DNA of 64,000 bases from JANMAT01 sp031359995. GTDB taxonomy: Bacteria > Actinomycetota > Acidimicrobiia > Acidimicrobiales > Ilumatobacteraceae. The stretch is from assembly GCA_031359995.1 (NCBI GenBank), contig JANMAT010000112.1, positions 1 to 64,000 of the forward strand, given 5' to 3'. Position 1 is the stretch's first letter, and every line of letters starts with the position of its first letter. The position numbers and the translations under genes were made by a program. The notes under the pieces are model-generated. The model was not told the origin of the DNA. It saw nothing but the letters and a program-made list of their open reading frames with translations, and did not search any database. Positions 17,792 through 26,950 of this stretch are shown piece after piece.

Positions 17792-18472
17792 GTGAGCCGT
17801 CCCATCCTCATCGTGCCGTCCGTGCTGCCCGTCGACCTGGCCCGTCTCGGCGACGAGATCGCCGCCCTGGAAGCGGCCGGCGTCGACCGGATCCAGTGGG
17901 ACGTGATGGATGGCCAGTTCGTGCCCAACCTCACGTTCGGGCCCGACACGATCGCCGCGGCCCGCCCGCACACCAGTCTGCCGTTCGAGGCCCACCTGAT
18001 GACGCTCACGCCCGAGGTGCTGGCCGCCCGCTACATCGAGGCCGGCTGCGACCGCCTGATCATCCACGCCGAGTCGGTGGTGCACCTGCACCGCACCCTC
18101 GGCTTCGTGCGCTCGCTGGGCGCCAAGGCGTGCGTCGCTCTCAACCCGTCGACCCCGGCGGTGGCGGTGGCCCACGTGCTCGACCTGGTCGACATGGTGC
18201 TGGTGATGACCGTGAACCCCGGCTTCGGCGGCCAGGCCTACATCGCCACCATGGCCCCGAAGATCGCCGAGGTGCGGACCATGATCGACGCCGGTGGCCA
18301 CGACGTGGACATCGAGGTCGACGGCGGCATCGGCCCCGACACGGTCGGCTCGGCCGCCGCCGCCGGCGCCAACGTGCTGGTGGCGGGCAGCGCGCTGTTC
18401 CGCGACCCGGCCGGGTTGGCCCACGCCGTGAGCGACCTGCGGGCCAGGGCCGAGGCGGCGCGCCGCGCCTGA
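17792..18472 (+). CDS. rpe: Ribulose-phosphate 3-epimerase
   Basis: A 226-residue TIM-barrel enzyme interconverting ribulose 5-phosphate and xylulose 5-phosphate in the pentose phosphate pathway. Typical blocks are present: ILIVPSVLPVDLARLG, WDVMDGQFVPNLTFGP (metal-binding Asp and catalytic Asp), LPFEAHLM, HAES, MTVNPGFGGQAYI, and the phosphate site VDGGIGPDT/AGSALF. The GTG start is seven bases after a TACGCT box (17779-17784) with no Shine-Dalgarno site. It stands alone, divergent from the methyltransferase gene. Confidence 0.95.
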   Translation: MSRPILIVPSVLPVDLARLGDEIAALEAAGVDRIQWDVMDGQFVPNLTFGPDTIAAARPHTSLPFEAHLMTLTPEVLAARYIEAGCDRLIIHAESVVHLHRTLGFVRSLGAKACVALNPSTPAVAVAHVLDLVDMVLVMTVNPGFGGQAYIATMAPKIAEVRTMIDAGGHDVDIEVDGGIGPDTVGSAAAAGANVLVAGSALFRDPAGLAHAVSDLRARAEAARRA

Positions 18473-18533
18473 CGGCACCCCCCTGGCCCCGATCGCCCCT
18501 CTCCGTCACAGGGGGTTCCTACGATGGGGCCCC

Positions 18534-21113
18534 ATGGCTCTGCGCACCGTCACCCCCGCACCCGGCGCCGCGGCCATCGCCGCAGTGGCCGCCGCCGTGC
18601 GTGCCACCCAACAGGGTGATGGTCTGCGGGCCGTGCACGTGGTGGTGCGGGCCGAGGACAGCGCGGTGCTGGTGCGCCGGGCCCTCGCCCGTCGCCTCGG
18701 TGGCCTCGCCGCGGTCGAGGTCCTGCCGCTCGACCGTCTCGCCCGCGGTGTGCTGGCCGCCGCCGGCGTCGAACGGGTCGGCGCCGCGCCCCGACCCGTG
18801 CTGGCGGCGGCCCTACGGCGAGCCGCCCTGGCCGCCGGCGGGCCACTCGGTGCGTCGGCCGACCAGCAGTTCACCCTCGACGCGCTGGTGGCCTCGTACC
18901 AGGAGCTCACCAGCCTGGGCGAGACCGGGCTCGGCGTGGCCCGGGCCCGCGGTGGGTTCGGTGGTGCCGTGGCCGACGTGGTGCACGGCGCCCGCCGGCG
19001 CCTGGTCGACCACGGCTGGGTGGACGACGCCGCCCTGCTGACCCGCGCCGGGGCCCGGGCGGGGTCGGCGCCCACCACCCCGGTGGTGGTGCTGTGGGCA
19101 GAAGCGCCCACGCCGGTCGAACGGGCCGCTCTGCACGCCCTGGCCGAGCACCGCGATGTCACCGTCGTCGACACGAGCACCGGTGTCGCACCGGGGCCGG
19201 CCGCGCTCGCCGTGCGGGCCGTCAGCGACCCCGACGAGGAGGTGCGCGACGCGCTGCGCGCCATCGACGCCGCCCTGGCCGCGGGCGTACCGGCCGAGCA
19301 CGTGGGCCTGGCGTGGACGTCGGAGTCGTACCGGCGCACCGTGGCCGAGCAGCTGGGGGCCAGCGGCCTGCCGTGGCACGGGCCCGGGGCCGGCACCCTG
19401 TTGGAGACGGCGCCCGGCCGGGCCGCCCTCACCGCGGTCGAAGAACCGGGTGACGGCCCGCCCCCCGCCGATTGGCGGGACCTGGCCAGCCGCGTCGCCG
19501 CCGCCACGGTGGAGGCCGCGCCCGATGACCCCAGCACCCCAGCGGTCGTGCGCCTGGTGAGCCAGCTCGGTGCCCTCGACCTGCTGGGGCCGCTGCCGTC
19601 GGCCGCCACCGTGGCCAGCGCCGTTCGGGCCGAGCTGGCCGCCGTGCTCCCCCGCCACGGCACTGTCGGGCGCGGCGTCACCGTCGGCTCGCTGCGCCGC
19701 GTGGCTGACGGCGCCCCGTGGTCGGTGGTGGTGGTCGTGGGCCTGGCCGAAGGGTTGGCACCGGCCGGCGCCGGTGGGGCGTCGTTGCTGTCCGACACCG
19801 ATCGCGACGCCCTCGGTCTGCCCACCACCGCCGAGCAGGACGCCTGCCAGCATCGGCGCCTCCTGGCCGCCATCGGTGGCGCCGGCGCGGCCACGCTCAG
19901 CTGGCCCCAGGCCGACCTGCGCCGCACCACCCGCCGCAGCCGGTCGCGGTGGGTCGACCAACTGGTCGAGGAGGGCCGGGTCACCGAGCAGGCGCTGGCA
20001 CCGTCGTCGTGGGGAGCGGTGGCGCGCCGCACCACGTCGGCCACCGCCGCCGACCACCGCCTGCGGGGGGCCATGGCCGAACCGGCGCGCCTCGCCGACA
20101 CCGACGGCGTGTTCGCCGCCGGTCTGCGGGCCCTCACCGCCCGCCACGTGGCCGCCCTCACCGCGTTCGACGGCGACCTGTCCGGCGAGGACCTGGCGCC
20201 GCTGCGCCTGGGCGACCGGCCGGTCGCCCCCACGCAGCTCGAGCAGGCCGCCACCTGCGGGCGGTCGTACTTCACGCGCGTCGTGCTCGGGGTGGGCGAC
20301 CACCGCGTCGGCGACGAGCTCGCCGGGCCCGACCCGGGCACGAACGGCTCCCTCGTGCACGAGGTGCTCGATCGGGCCATCAAGCACGAGCGCACGCTCG
20401 GCCGGCCCCTCACGCGCGCCGAGGTCGTCACCCAGTTCGACGCGGCCATGGCGGCCATGCCCGAGCTGCTGGCCCAGCTGCTGCACATGCCGGTGCTGCT
20501 GCGCGAGAACCACCATCGCACCTACCTGGCGCGTGTGTGGCAGGCCCTCGACACCGACGTCGCCCACCGGGCCGCCACCGGACGCGTACCCATCGACGAA
20601 GAGGTCCGCTTCGGCCGCAACGGTGACGTCCAGGTGACGCTGCCGTCGGGCCGTCGCCTGGCGGTGAAGGGCGTCATCGATCGCGTCGACCGCTTCCCCG
20701 ATGGTCGCCTCGCGCTGGTCGACTACAAGACGGGCCCGCCTGCCACCGGGGTGAAGGCCGATCCGCTCGGCGGCGGGGCCCGGCTGCAGCTCGCCATCTA
20801 CGCGGTGGCGGCGCAGCAGCACTTCGACGCGCCGATCGCCACCGTCGAGTACCGGTACGTGCGCGACGGCAACCGCCGGGTGGACGAGCTGTCGGCCGCC
20901 GCCCACACCGAGCTGCTCGGCCCGGTCGTGGAGGCCATCGTCGACACTATCGAGCGGGGCGTGTTCGTGCCGGGCGCGCACCACACCACACAGCCGGGCC
21001 GGCCCACCTGCTACGTGTGCGACCCGCACGGCCTGCTCGCCCGCGTCCACGCCCGGCGCACGCGCACGCTGGAACGGGCCGGCCTCGTCGTGATCGGTCG
21101 CGACGATGACTGA
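18534..21113 (+). CDS. addB: AddB-like subunit of ATP-dependent helicase/nuclease
   Basis: An 859-residue protein with an inactivated helicase-like body and a C-terminal RecB-type nuclease domain (RLALVDYKTG near residues 727-736). No Walker A motif is visible, as in AddB proteins that lost ATPase function. AddAB resects double-strand breaks for RecA loading. AddB nucleases usually carry a Fe-S cluster on four cysteines; here Cys575 (ATCGRSYF), Cys826 and Cys829 (PTCYVCDPHG) are present but the position of the fourth is Leu. TACGAT (18520-18525) lies eight bases before the ATG: leaderless. It overlaps addA by eight bases. Confidence 0.85.
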   Translation: MALRTVTPAPGAAAIAAVAAAVRATQQGDGLRAVHVVVRAEDSAVLVRRALARRLGGLAAVEVLPLDRLARGVLAAAGVERVGAAPRPVLAAALRRAALAAGGPLGASADQQFTLDALVASYQELTSLGETGLGVARARGGFGGAVADVVHGARRRLVDHGWVDDAALLTRAGARAGSAPTTPVVVLWAEAPTPVERAALHALAEHRDVTVVDTSTGVAPGPAALAVRAVSDPDEEVRDALRAIDAALAAGVPAEHVGLAWTSESYRRTVAEQLGASGLPWHGPGAGTLLETAPGRAALTAVEEPGDGPPPADWRDLASRVAAATVEAAPDDPSTPAVVRLVSQLGALDLLGPLPSAATVASAVRAELAAVLPRHGTVGRGVTVGSLRRVADGAPWSVVVVVGLAEGLAPAGAGGASLLSDTDRDALGLPTTAEQDACQHRRLLAAIGGAGAATLSWPQADLRRTTRRSRSRWVDQLVEEGRVTEQALAPSSWGAVARRTTSATAADHRLRGAMAEPARLADTDGVFAAGLRALTARHVAALTAFDGDLSGEDLAPLRLGDRPVAPTQLEQAATCGRSYFTRVVLGVGDHRVGDELAGPDPGTNGSLVHEVLDRAIKHERTLGRPLTRAEVVTQFDAAMAAMPELLAQLLHMPVLLRENHHRTYLARVWQALDTDVAHRAATGRVPIDEEVRFGRNGDVQVTLPSGRRLAVKGVIDRVDRFPDGRLALVDYKTGPPATGVKADPLGGGARLQLAIYAVAAQQHFDAPIATVEYRYVRDGNRRVDELSAAAHTELLGPVVEAIVDTIERGVFVPGAHHTTQPGRPTCYVCDPHGLLARVHARRTRTLERAGLVVIGRDDD

Positions 21114-24100
21114 GCCGGCGCTGGAGCCGCCGAGCGACCAGGCGGCGCGCGACACCGCGGTGCAGGTCCTGGACCACAACGTGTTCGTGGAAGCGGGCGC
21201 CGGGTCGGGCAAGACCACGCTGCTCGTCGCCCGCGTCGTGGCGCTGGTGGCCGACGGCACACCGATCGAGCAGATCGCCGCCATCACGTTCACCGAACGG
21301 GCTGCGCTCGAGCTTCGCGACCGGCTGCGCACCGCCTTCACCGCACGTGCCCGCGCCGATGGCGCCGACGGCCGGTGGCGCGATGCGGTCACCGGGCTCG
21401 ACGCGGCCGCCATCGGCACCATCCACGCCTTCGCCCAACGCATCCTCGCCGACCACTGGCGCCCCGCCGGGCTGCCGCCCCGCTTCACCGTGGCCGACGA
21501 CGCCGCGTCGGCCCTCGCGTTCGAGCAGCGCTGGCGGGCGCTGGCCGCCCGGTTGTTCCGCGCCCCCGAAGGTCCCGGCGACGAGCTGGCCCGCGCCGTG
21601 CGCCTGGCCCTGGCCGCCCGCGTCAGCACCGCCCACGTGCGCCAGCTGGTCAAGGCGCTCGATGAGTCGTGGGACCTCGCCGGCGAGCACCTGCAGGGCC
21701 CCGCCGCGCCCGTGCCGCCGCTGCCGTTGGAACCCATCCTCGCCGAGCTCGACACGCTGGTGGTGCTGGCCGACGCCAGCCGAGCGCCCGACGACCTGCT
21801 GGCCCGCCACCTGGCCGGGCTCGGTCGTCTGCGAGAGGCGTTGCGCACCCAACCAGACGACGCCGGCCAGCTCGCCGTGCTGGTGGACGCCAAGGTCGCG
21901 TTCCGCAACGGGCGCGCCAACAACTGGTCGCACGTGCCCGGCGGCAAGGACGAGATCCACGCCCGCCTCGACCGGCTCCACGGCGAGCTCATCGCCCTGC
22001 GCGACCGGGTGCAGCACGCCTGCCTGCAGCAGCTGGCGGTGGCGGTGGCCACCGAGGTCGCGGCGGCATCACGCCGTCGCCGCCGCATCGGCCAACTCGA
22101 GTTCCACGACCTGCTCGTCATGACGCGCGACCTGCTGCGCGATCCGCGTCACGGCCCCACGGTACGGGCCGGCCTGCACGAGCGCTTCCGCCAGCTGCTG
22201 CTCGACGAGTTCCAGGACACCGATCCCATCCAGCTCGAGATCGCCGTGCTCATCGCCGCCGACCCGGCGGCACCGCCCGATCCGTTGCCTCTGCCCGAGC
22301 CGGGCCGCGTGTTCTTCGTGGGCGATCCCAAGCAGTCGATCTACCGCTTCCGGCGGGCCGACATCAGCACGTACCTCGGCGCCCGGGCCACCTACGGCGA
22401 ACCCACCGTCGCACTGAACGTGAACTTCCGCTCGACCCGGGGAGTCATCGAGTGGGTGAACCGCGTCTTTCGACGGTTGGTGCAGGAGCGTGACGGCAGC
22501 CAGGCCGCGTACCGGCCCCTGAAGGCGGTCCGCGCCAGCCTGGCCGGGCCGGCGGTGGTCACCATCGGCGACGAGCACCCCGACGATCCCGACGCCGACG
22601 AGCTGCGCGCTCGTGAAGCGGCCGACGTGGCCGTGGTGCTGTCGTCGGCGATCGGTTCGTGGCACGTGCGCGACGATCACGGCGGCAGCCGCCCGGCGCG
22701 CGCCAGCGACGTGGCCATCCTGATCCCCACCCGCACCGTGCTCCCGGCGCTGGAGGACGCGCTGCACGAGCTGGGCGTGCCGGTGCGCGTCGAGGCCGGC
22801 TCGCTGCTGTTCGGCGGTGACGAGATCGCCGAGGTCCTCACCCTGGTGCGCGCCGTGGTGCACCCCGACGACGAGCTGTCGGTGCTGGCCGCTCTGCGCA
22901 CCACGCTGCTCGGCGTGTCCGAGGTCGACCTGTACCGCCACCGCGTGCCGGAGCGACGCGATTTCGACCCGCGGCTCCCCCACGACCCCGAGGGTTCACC
23001 GGTCGACCATGCGCTGGCCGATCTGGGCCGCTGGCACGCGCTCGCCGCGTACGCCAGCCCGTCGGCTGTGCTCGGTGCCCTCCTCGCCGACCGGCGGGGC
23101 TGGGAGCTGGCCGCCGGGCACGCCCGCGGCCGCGACGCGCTGCGCCGCCTGCGCGTGCTGGTGGAGGCGGCGCGCGGCTTCGCCGACGACTCGGCCGGCA
23201 CGCTGGCCGACTGGCTGGCGTGGATCGACCGCCAGCGCTCCGACGGCGCCCGCTGGTCGGAGCCGCTCGTGCCCGAGCCCGACGACGACGCCGTGCGCAT
23301 CCTCACGATCCACGCGGCCAAGGGCCTGGAGTTCCCGATCGTGGTGGTCACCGGCCTCACCGGTCGTCCCGGCGGTCGGCCCACGTCCACCAAGGTGCTG
23401 TGGCCCCGCCAGCCCGGACCGCCGGAGATCAAGCTGGCCACGGGGCTCACGTCGGCCTCCTACGACGATGCCGCCGACCTCGACGCCCAGCTCGACGACG
23501 ACGAACGCGTCCGCCTCCTCTACGTGGCGTGCACCCGCGCCCAGGACCACTTGGTGGTGTCGCAGCACCGCACCACCACCGGTTCGGGCACCCGCACGCT
23601 GGCCGCGCTGCTCGCCGGCGCCAACCCCGAGGGCACCGGCGCCGAGGCCTTCGCCCAGCAGGGGCTGCCGTTCGGCCTGACCCCACCGCCGCCGGTGACA
23701 CCCCTGGCCACACCTCCGCCGGCACACCCGCCCACCCTGCCGCCGGTGGTGTCGGCGACCACGCTGGTGGGGCTGCTGACCGGCGAACCGCTCGACGACG
23801 CCGGCGCCGGCGCGTCGCGGGCCACGGTCGTCGACCCCTCTGGCAACGGCAACGTCGACCTCGACGACGACGACGGCGACGTCGATCCGGTGCTCGATCG
23901 CGCCGGCACGCCGTCGGGCTCGGCGTTCGGGCGGGCGGTCCACGCCGTGCTCGAGCGCGTCACCCTCGCCGGCGCCGACACGGTCGTGCCGGCCGACCTG
24001 GCCGACGACGCGGCACGCGCCGAGGGGCTGGCCGACGACGCCCACCACGTGGCGGCCGCCGCGCTGGCCGCCGCGCGCGTGCAGGTCGTGGCCGCCGCGG

Positions 24101-24438
24101 CGCACCTGCCCCACTGGCGCGAGCTGTACGTGGCCGTGCCCATCGGCGAGCTCCTGGTCGAGGGCTACATCGACCTGCTCGTGCGCATGCCCGAGGGCCT
24201 CGTGGTCGTCGACTACAAGACCGACGCCCACCCGCCGACCGACGGCGGGGTGCACCCGAAGCACCGGCTGCAACTGGCGGTGTACGCCCACGCGGTGGCC
24301 CACGCCACCGGCGAACCGGTGGTGGCGGCCTACGCCGTGTACGTGCGCGACGAGACCAACGCCCAGCGCGGCGTGCCCGACCTGGCGGCGGCGGTGGCCG
24401 AGATCACGGTCCCGCCGGCGGCACGGGCCCGCCCCTGA
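21106..24438 (+). CDS. addA: AddA-like UvrD-family helicase/nuclease
   Basis: A 1110-residue superfamily 1A helicase with fused nuclease. Walker A EAGAGSGKTT is at residues 29-38, motif Ia AAITFTERAALELRDRL follows, Walker B LLLDEFQDTDP is near 363, motif III VGDPKQSIYRFRRAD near 405, and motif V/VI ILTIHAAKGLEFP and LLYVACTRAQDHL near 733 and 805. A Pro-rich stretch and an Asp-rich loop (VDLDDDDGDVDP) precede the RecB nuclease motif GLVVVDYKTDA near 1033. It is the motor and 3'-strand nuclease of AddAB. The ATG lies within the end of addB. Its last 35 bases overlap the convergent envelope-protein gene. Confidence 0.92.
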   Translation: MTEPALEPPSDQAARDTAVQVLDHNVFVEAGAGSGKTTLLVARVVALVADGTPIEQIAAITFTERAALELRDRLRTAFTARARADGADGRWRDAVTGLDAAAIGTIHAFAQRILADHWRPAGLPPRFTVADDAASALAFEQRWRALAARLFRAPEGPGDELARAVRLALAARVSTAHVRQLVKALDESWDLAGEHLQGPAAPVPPLPLEPILAELDTLVVLADASRAPDDLLARHLAGLGRLREALRTQPDDAGQLAVLVDAKVAFRNGRANNWSHVPGGKDEIHARLDRLHGELIALRDRVQHACLQQLAVAVATEVAAASRRRRRIGQLEFHDLLVMTRDLLRDPRHGPTVRAGLHERFRQLLLDEFQDTDPIQLEIAVLIAADPAAPPDPLPLPEPGRVFFVGDPKQSIYRFRRADISTYLGARATYGEPTVALNVNFRSTRGVIEWVNRVFRRLVQERDGSQAAYRPLKAVRASLAGPAVVTIGDEHPDDPDADELRAREAADVAVVLSSAIGSWHVRDDHGGSRPARASDVAILIPTRTVLPALEDALHELGVPVRVEAGSLLFGGDEIAEVLTLVRAVVHPDDELSVLAALRTTLLGVSEVDLYRHRVPERRDFDPRLPHDPEGSPVDHALADLGRWHALAAYASPSAVLGALLADRRGWELAAGHARGRDALRRLRVLVEAARGFADDSAGTLADWLAWIDRQRSDGARWSEPLVPEPDDDAVRILTIHAAKGLEFPIVVVTGLTGRPGGRPTSTKVLWPRQPGPPEIKLATGLTSASYDDAADLDAQLDDDERVRLLYVACTRAQDHLVVSQHRTTTGSGTRTLAALLAGANPEGTGAEAFAQQGLPFGLTPPPPVTPLATPPPAHPPTLPPVVSATTLVGLLTGEPLDDAGAGASRATVVDPSGNGNVDLDDDDGDVDPVLDRAGTPSGSAFGRAVHAVLERVTLAGADTVVPADLADDAARAEGLADDAHHVAAAALAAARVQVVAAAAHLPHWRELYVAVPIGELLVEGYIDLLVRMPEGLVVVDYKTDAHPPTDGGVHPKHRLQLAVYAHAVAHATGEPVVAAYAVYVRDETNAQRGVPDLAAAVAEITVPPAARARP

Positions 24439-25153
24439 CCAGGCGCACCACCAAGCGGGCGGTGAGCAGGAACAGCCGCTTCAGCAGCACGAGGGCCAGC
24501 AGCGCTCCCAACACCGCGCCCAAGGGCAGCAGGAACGCGCGGACGATCCTGCCACTCGTGCCCGACAGGCCGCGGAACACGCCGGTGTCGATCTTGGTGC
24601 CGTTGGCCAGCGTCGTGTACACGGGGTCCTTGGCCACGCAGCGCGGGTCGTCGCCGCGCCGTGACCGCACCTTCGACAGGTACAGCTGGGCGTCGGGGTC
24701 GAGGGCGGCGTTCACCAGGTAGCGTTCGTCGACCTTGAAGAACCGGGCGTCGCGCACGAAGGTGACGGCCACGGCCTCGCCGCTGATGGGCGGCCCCTCG
24801 CGCACCTCGTCCACGCGGAACGTCACGCGGTCGTCGGCCTTCACCGTGGCCGTGCCCACGAACACCAGTGCCTTCGGCGCGACCGGATCGCACCGCTCGG
24901 CGGCGATGGTGGTCGACGTCGTGGTCGGCACCGGCACCGCCACCGTCGTGGTGGTCGGGGCGCCGTCGGGCGGTGCCGCGTCGGACGCCACGGTCGTGGT
25001 CTCCTCGGCCGCCGGCCGCGCCGCCGCGGCGGCCATGGCCGCACCGGGCCACGACGGGCCGGGCCACGACGGGCCGGGCCACGACGGGCTCAAGGCGACC
25101 AGTGCCAGTGCACCGCCCGCGACGATCCGCCGCGCCAGGCCCACCTGCCCCAT
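24404..25153 (-). CDS. Secreted, C-terminally membrane-anchored protein of unknown function
   Basis: A 249-residue protein with an N-terminal signal/anchor (GLARRIVAGGALALVALS), a triplicated Pro-Ser-Trp-Pro-Gly motif (about 23-37), a Thr-rich linker, an extracytoplasmic domain with two cysteines (ERCDPV and PRCVAKDP), and a C-terminal membrane helix (FLLPLGAVLGALLALVLLKRL) followed by a basic tail. The middle resembles a small beta-sandwich (ALVFVGTATVKADDRVTFRVDEV), but I do not recognise the family. It starts ten bases after the enoyl-CoA hydratase gene on the same strand, so is probably co-transcribed, and overlaps the 3' end of addA. Confidence 0.72.
   Translation of the reverse strand: MGQVGLARRIVAGGALALVALSPSWPGPSWPGPSWPGAAMAAAAARPAAEETTTVASDAAPPDGAPTTTTVAVPVPTTTSTTIAAERCDPVAPKALVFVGTATVKADDRVTFRVDEVREGPPISGEAVAVTFVRDARFFKVDERYLVNAALDPDAQLYLSKVRSRRGDDPRCVAKDPVYTTLANGTKIDTGVFRGLSGTSGRIVRAFLLPLGAVLGALLALVLLKRLFLLTARLVVRLVRGGPVPPAGP
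25044..25088. repeat. Three exact 15-bp tandem repeats
   Basis: Three copies of CCGGGCCACGACGGG lie head to tail inside the envelope-protein gene and encode three Pro-Ser-Trp-Pro-Gly units just after its signal sequence. The copies are identical in DNA, which suggests recent slippage expansion. Confidence 0.85.
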
Positions 25154-25163
25154 GGTCGCTCGG

Positions 25164-25949
25164 TCAGCGCCCCGTGAAGTGCGGCGGGCGCTTCTCGATG
25201 AACGCCTTGATCGCCTCGGGGGTGTCCTGGGTGCCGAAGTTGACCGTCTGGGCCCAGCCCTCGTCCTCGAGGGCCTGCTCCAGCGTGACCTCGAAGGAGT
25301 TGGTGAGGAGGCGCTTGGTCTGCATCAGGGCGATGGGCGGGCCGGCGGCCAGCTTGCGGGCCCAGTCGTCGACGAAGGCGTCGATGTCGCCGGCGGGCAC
25401 CACCCGGTTCACCAGTCCCATCGCCTCGGCCTCTTTGGCCGAGATGATGTCGGCGAACAGGGCGAGCTCCTTGGCCTTGTGCATGCCGACGAGGCGGGGC
25501 AGCAGCCACGTGCCGCCGAAGTCCACCGACAGGCCACGCTTGGCGAAGATCAGCGAGAAGCGGGCCTCGTCGGAAGCGACGATCAGGTCGCAGCCGAGGG
25601 CCATGGTGCAACCGGCGCCGGCGGCGATGCCGGGCACCTTGGCGATGACGGGCTGCGGGATGCGCTGCAGGGCCAGGGCCACGTCGCCCACGCGGCGCAT
25701 GGCGTGGAGCTGGTGGCGGGGGCGCTCGGCCGGCCCACCCGACAGGTCGGCCCCCGAGCAGAACGCGCCGCCGGCGCCGGTGAGCACGACGCAGCGGTCG
25801 TCGTCGCGGCTGGCGATGTCCTTGAACGTCTCGAGCAGCTCGTCCCACATGGGTCCGTTGATGGCGTTCTTCTTGGCCGGCCGGTTCAGGGTGATCGTGA
25901 CGACACCCTGCTGCTCCCCCGTGCCCCGTTCGACGGTGATGGTCTCCAC
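25164..25949 (-). CDS. Enoyl-CoA hydratase/isomerase family protein
   Basis: A 261-residue crotonase-fold enzyme. The oxyanion-hole segments are CVVLTGAGGAFCSGADLSGG and IAKVPGIAAGAGCTMALGCDLIVAS; the region FAKRGLSVDFGGTWLLPRLVG has Asp where many hydratases have a catalytic Glu. It probably hydrates or isomerises 2-enoyl-CoA in fatty acid or aromatic degradation. The GTG at 25949 follows a TAGGGT box (25957-25962) by seven bases, consistent with leaderless expression of this gene and the downstream envelope-protein gene. Confidence 0.88.
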   Translation of the reverse strand: METITVERGTGEQQGVVTITLNRPAKKNAINGPMWDELLETFKDIASRDDDRCVVLTGAGGAFCSGADLSGGPAERPRHQLHAMRRVGDVALALQRIPQPVIAKVPGIAAGAGCTMALGCDLIVASDEARFSLIFAKRGLSVDFGGTWLLPRLVGMHKAKELALFADIISAKEAEAMGLVNRVVPAGDIDAFVDDWARKLAAGPPIALMQTKRLLTNSFEVTLEQALEDEGWAQTVNFGTQDTPEAIKAFIEKRPPHFTGR

Positions 25950-26114
25950 GGCGTCGACCCTACCGGTCGGGGCTGTCCCGACCCGAGCCACCTCACCACG
26001 CGCGGCGCGCCGACCACGACCCCACGGTGCCACGATCCTGAAGTTCGGACCCGGACTGGCGGCGCCGGTGCCGAAGTCCCGGGCATGCCGCCACCGGTGG
26101 TGAAGAATGAACGC

Positions 26115-26228
26115 ATGGGGTTCAATGCGCAGCGGACGTACCATCATCGGGGCCTGGCCGACGTCGTCTTCGCGGTGTGCGGCATATCCGCCTGCCTCGC
26201 CCTGGTCGTCTGGGCCTTCCTCGGCTGA
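26115..26228 (+). CDS. Small single-pass membrane protein, 37 aa
   Basis: A short frame starting MGFNAQRTYHHRGLADVVF and continuing into one hydrophobic helix, VVFAVCGISACLALVVWAFLG, ending at TGA. The basic N-terminus followed by a C-terminal helix is typical of small inner-membrane peptides. It lies between divergent enoyl-CoA hydratase and convergent yraN. A weak GAAG precedes the ATG. Function unknown; the clear amphipathic-then-hydrophobic layout argues against chance but does not prove expression. Confidence 0.55.
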   Translation: MGFNAQRTYHHRGLADVVFAVCGISACLALVVWAFLG

Positions 26229-26286
26229 GCGCCGCGAGGCCGATGCGACCGCGCCGGCGCCTGCGAGCCGGGCGCCAGCGAGACGG

Positions 26287-26637
26287 TCAGAACGCTGCTT
26301 CGAGCACCGTGAGCTTGCCGGCGAGCACGCTGGCCACGTCGAAGCGGATGTCGCGCCGCCCGTCGGCCGGGTGAGCGGCCAGCCAGGCCACCCCGAGGCG
26401 TCGCAACCGGCGCTGCTTGTCGGCGGTGACCGCGGCGAAGCCGTCGCCATAGGCGACCGACGCCCGCGCCTTCACCTCGCAGAACACGACGAGCCCGGCG
26501 GCACCGAGCACCAGGTCGAGCTCGCCGGCGCGGCCGTGGCGCCAGTTGCGGTCGAGCACGGCGTAACCGTGGGACCGGTACCAGCGCGCCGCCAGCTCCT
26601 CGCCGTAGGCACCGTGGGCTTGGCGGGCGGCGGCCAC
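26287..26637 (-). CDS. yraN: YraN family (UPF0102) endonuclease-like protein
   Basis: A 116-residue protein of the YraN family, with a Holliday-junction-resolvase-like fold: GAYGEELAARWYRSHGYAVLDRNWR, then GELDLVLGAAGLVVFCEVKARAS carrying the Asp and Glu-x-Lys of the PD-(D/E)XK-type site. The biochemical role is unclear. It starts with GTG and follows the DUF2469 gene by seven bases in the trmD-rplS run. Length and neighbourhood are usual for actinobacteria. Confidence 0.9.
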   Translation of the reverse strand: MAAARQAHGAYGEELAARWYRSHGYAVLDRNWRHGRAGELDLVLGAAGLVVFCEVKARASVAYGDGFAAVTADKQRRLRRLGVAWLAAHPADGRRDIRFDVASVLAGKLTVLEAAF

Positions 26638-26644
26638 GGGCGAC

Positions 26645-26944
26645 CTACGGGGCCAGCTCCTCGTTGGGGAGCTCCTCCACGTTGACGTCCTTGAACGTCA
26701 CCACGCGGACCGACGGCACGAAGCGCGTGCGCCGGTACATGTCCCACACCCAGGCATCGGTCAGACGTACCTCGACCATCGGTCGGGTCCCCTCACCGAG
26801 CACGGTGAGCTGCACGTCGTTGGCGAGGTAGAAGCGCCGTTCCGTCTCGACCGCGTAGCGGAACATCCGGGTGACGTCGGCGTACTCCTGGGCGAGCTGG
26901 AGCTCGCGATCGGCCTCGAAGTTCTCGAGGTCCTCCGTGCTCAC
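26645..26944 (-). CDS. DUF2469 family protein
   Basis: A 99-residue acidic protein (VSTEDLENFEADRELQLAQEY ... MYRRTRFVPSVRVVTFKDVNVEEL) of a family found almost only in actinobacteria, nearly always between rplS/rnhB and yraN. Function unknown; its conserved neighbourhood suggests a tie to translation or RNA metabolism. It starts with GTG six bases after rplS. Confidence 0.9.
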   Translation of the reverse strand: MSTEDLENFEADRELQLAQEYADVTRMFRYAVETERRFYLANDVQLTVLGEGTRPMVEVRLTDAWVWDMYRRTRFVPSVRVVTFKDVNVEELPNEELAP

Positions 26945-26950
26945 CGCGGG

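Noticed and set aside
18813..22121. A minus-strand open frame of about 1,100 codons opposite addB/addA
   Set aside because: The composition is typical of a shadow frame, while both plus-strand genes carry recognisable nuclease or helicase motifs throughout.
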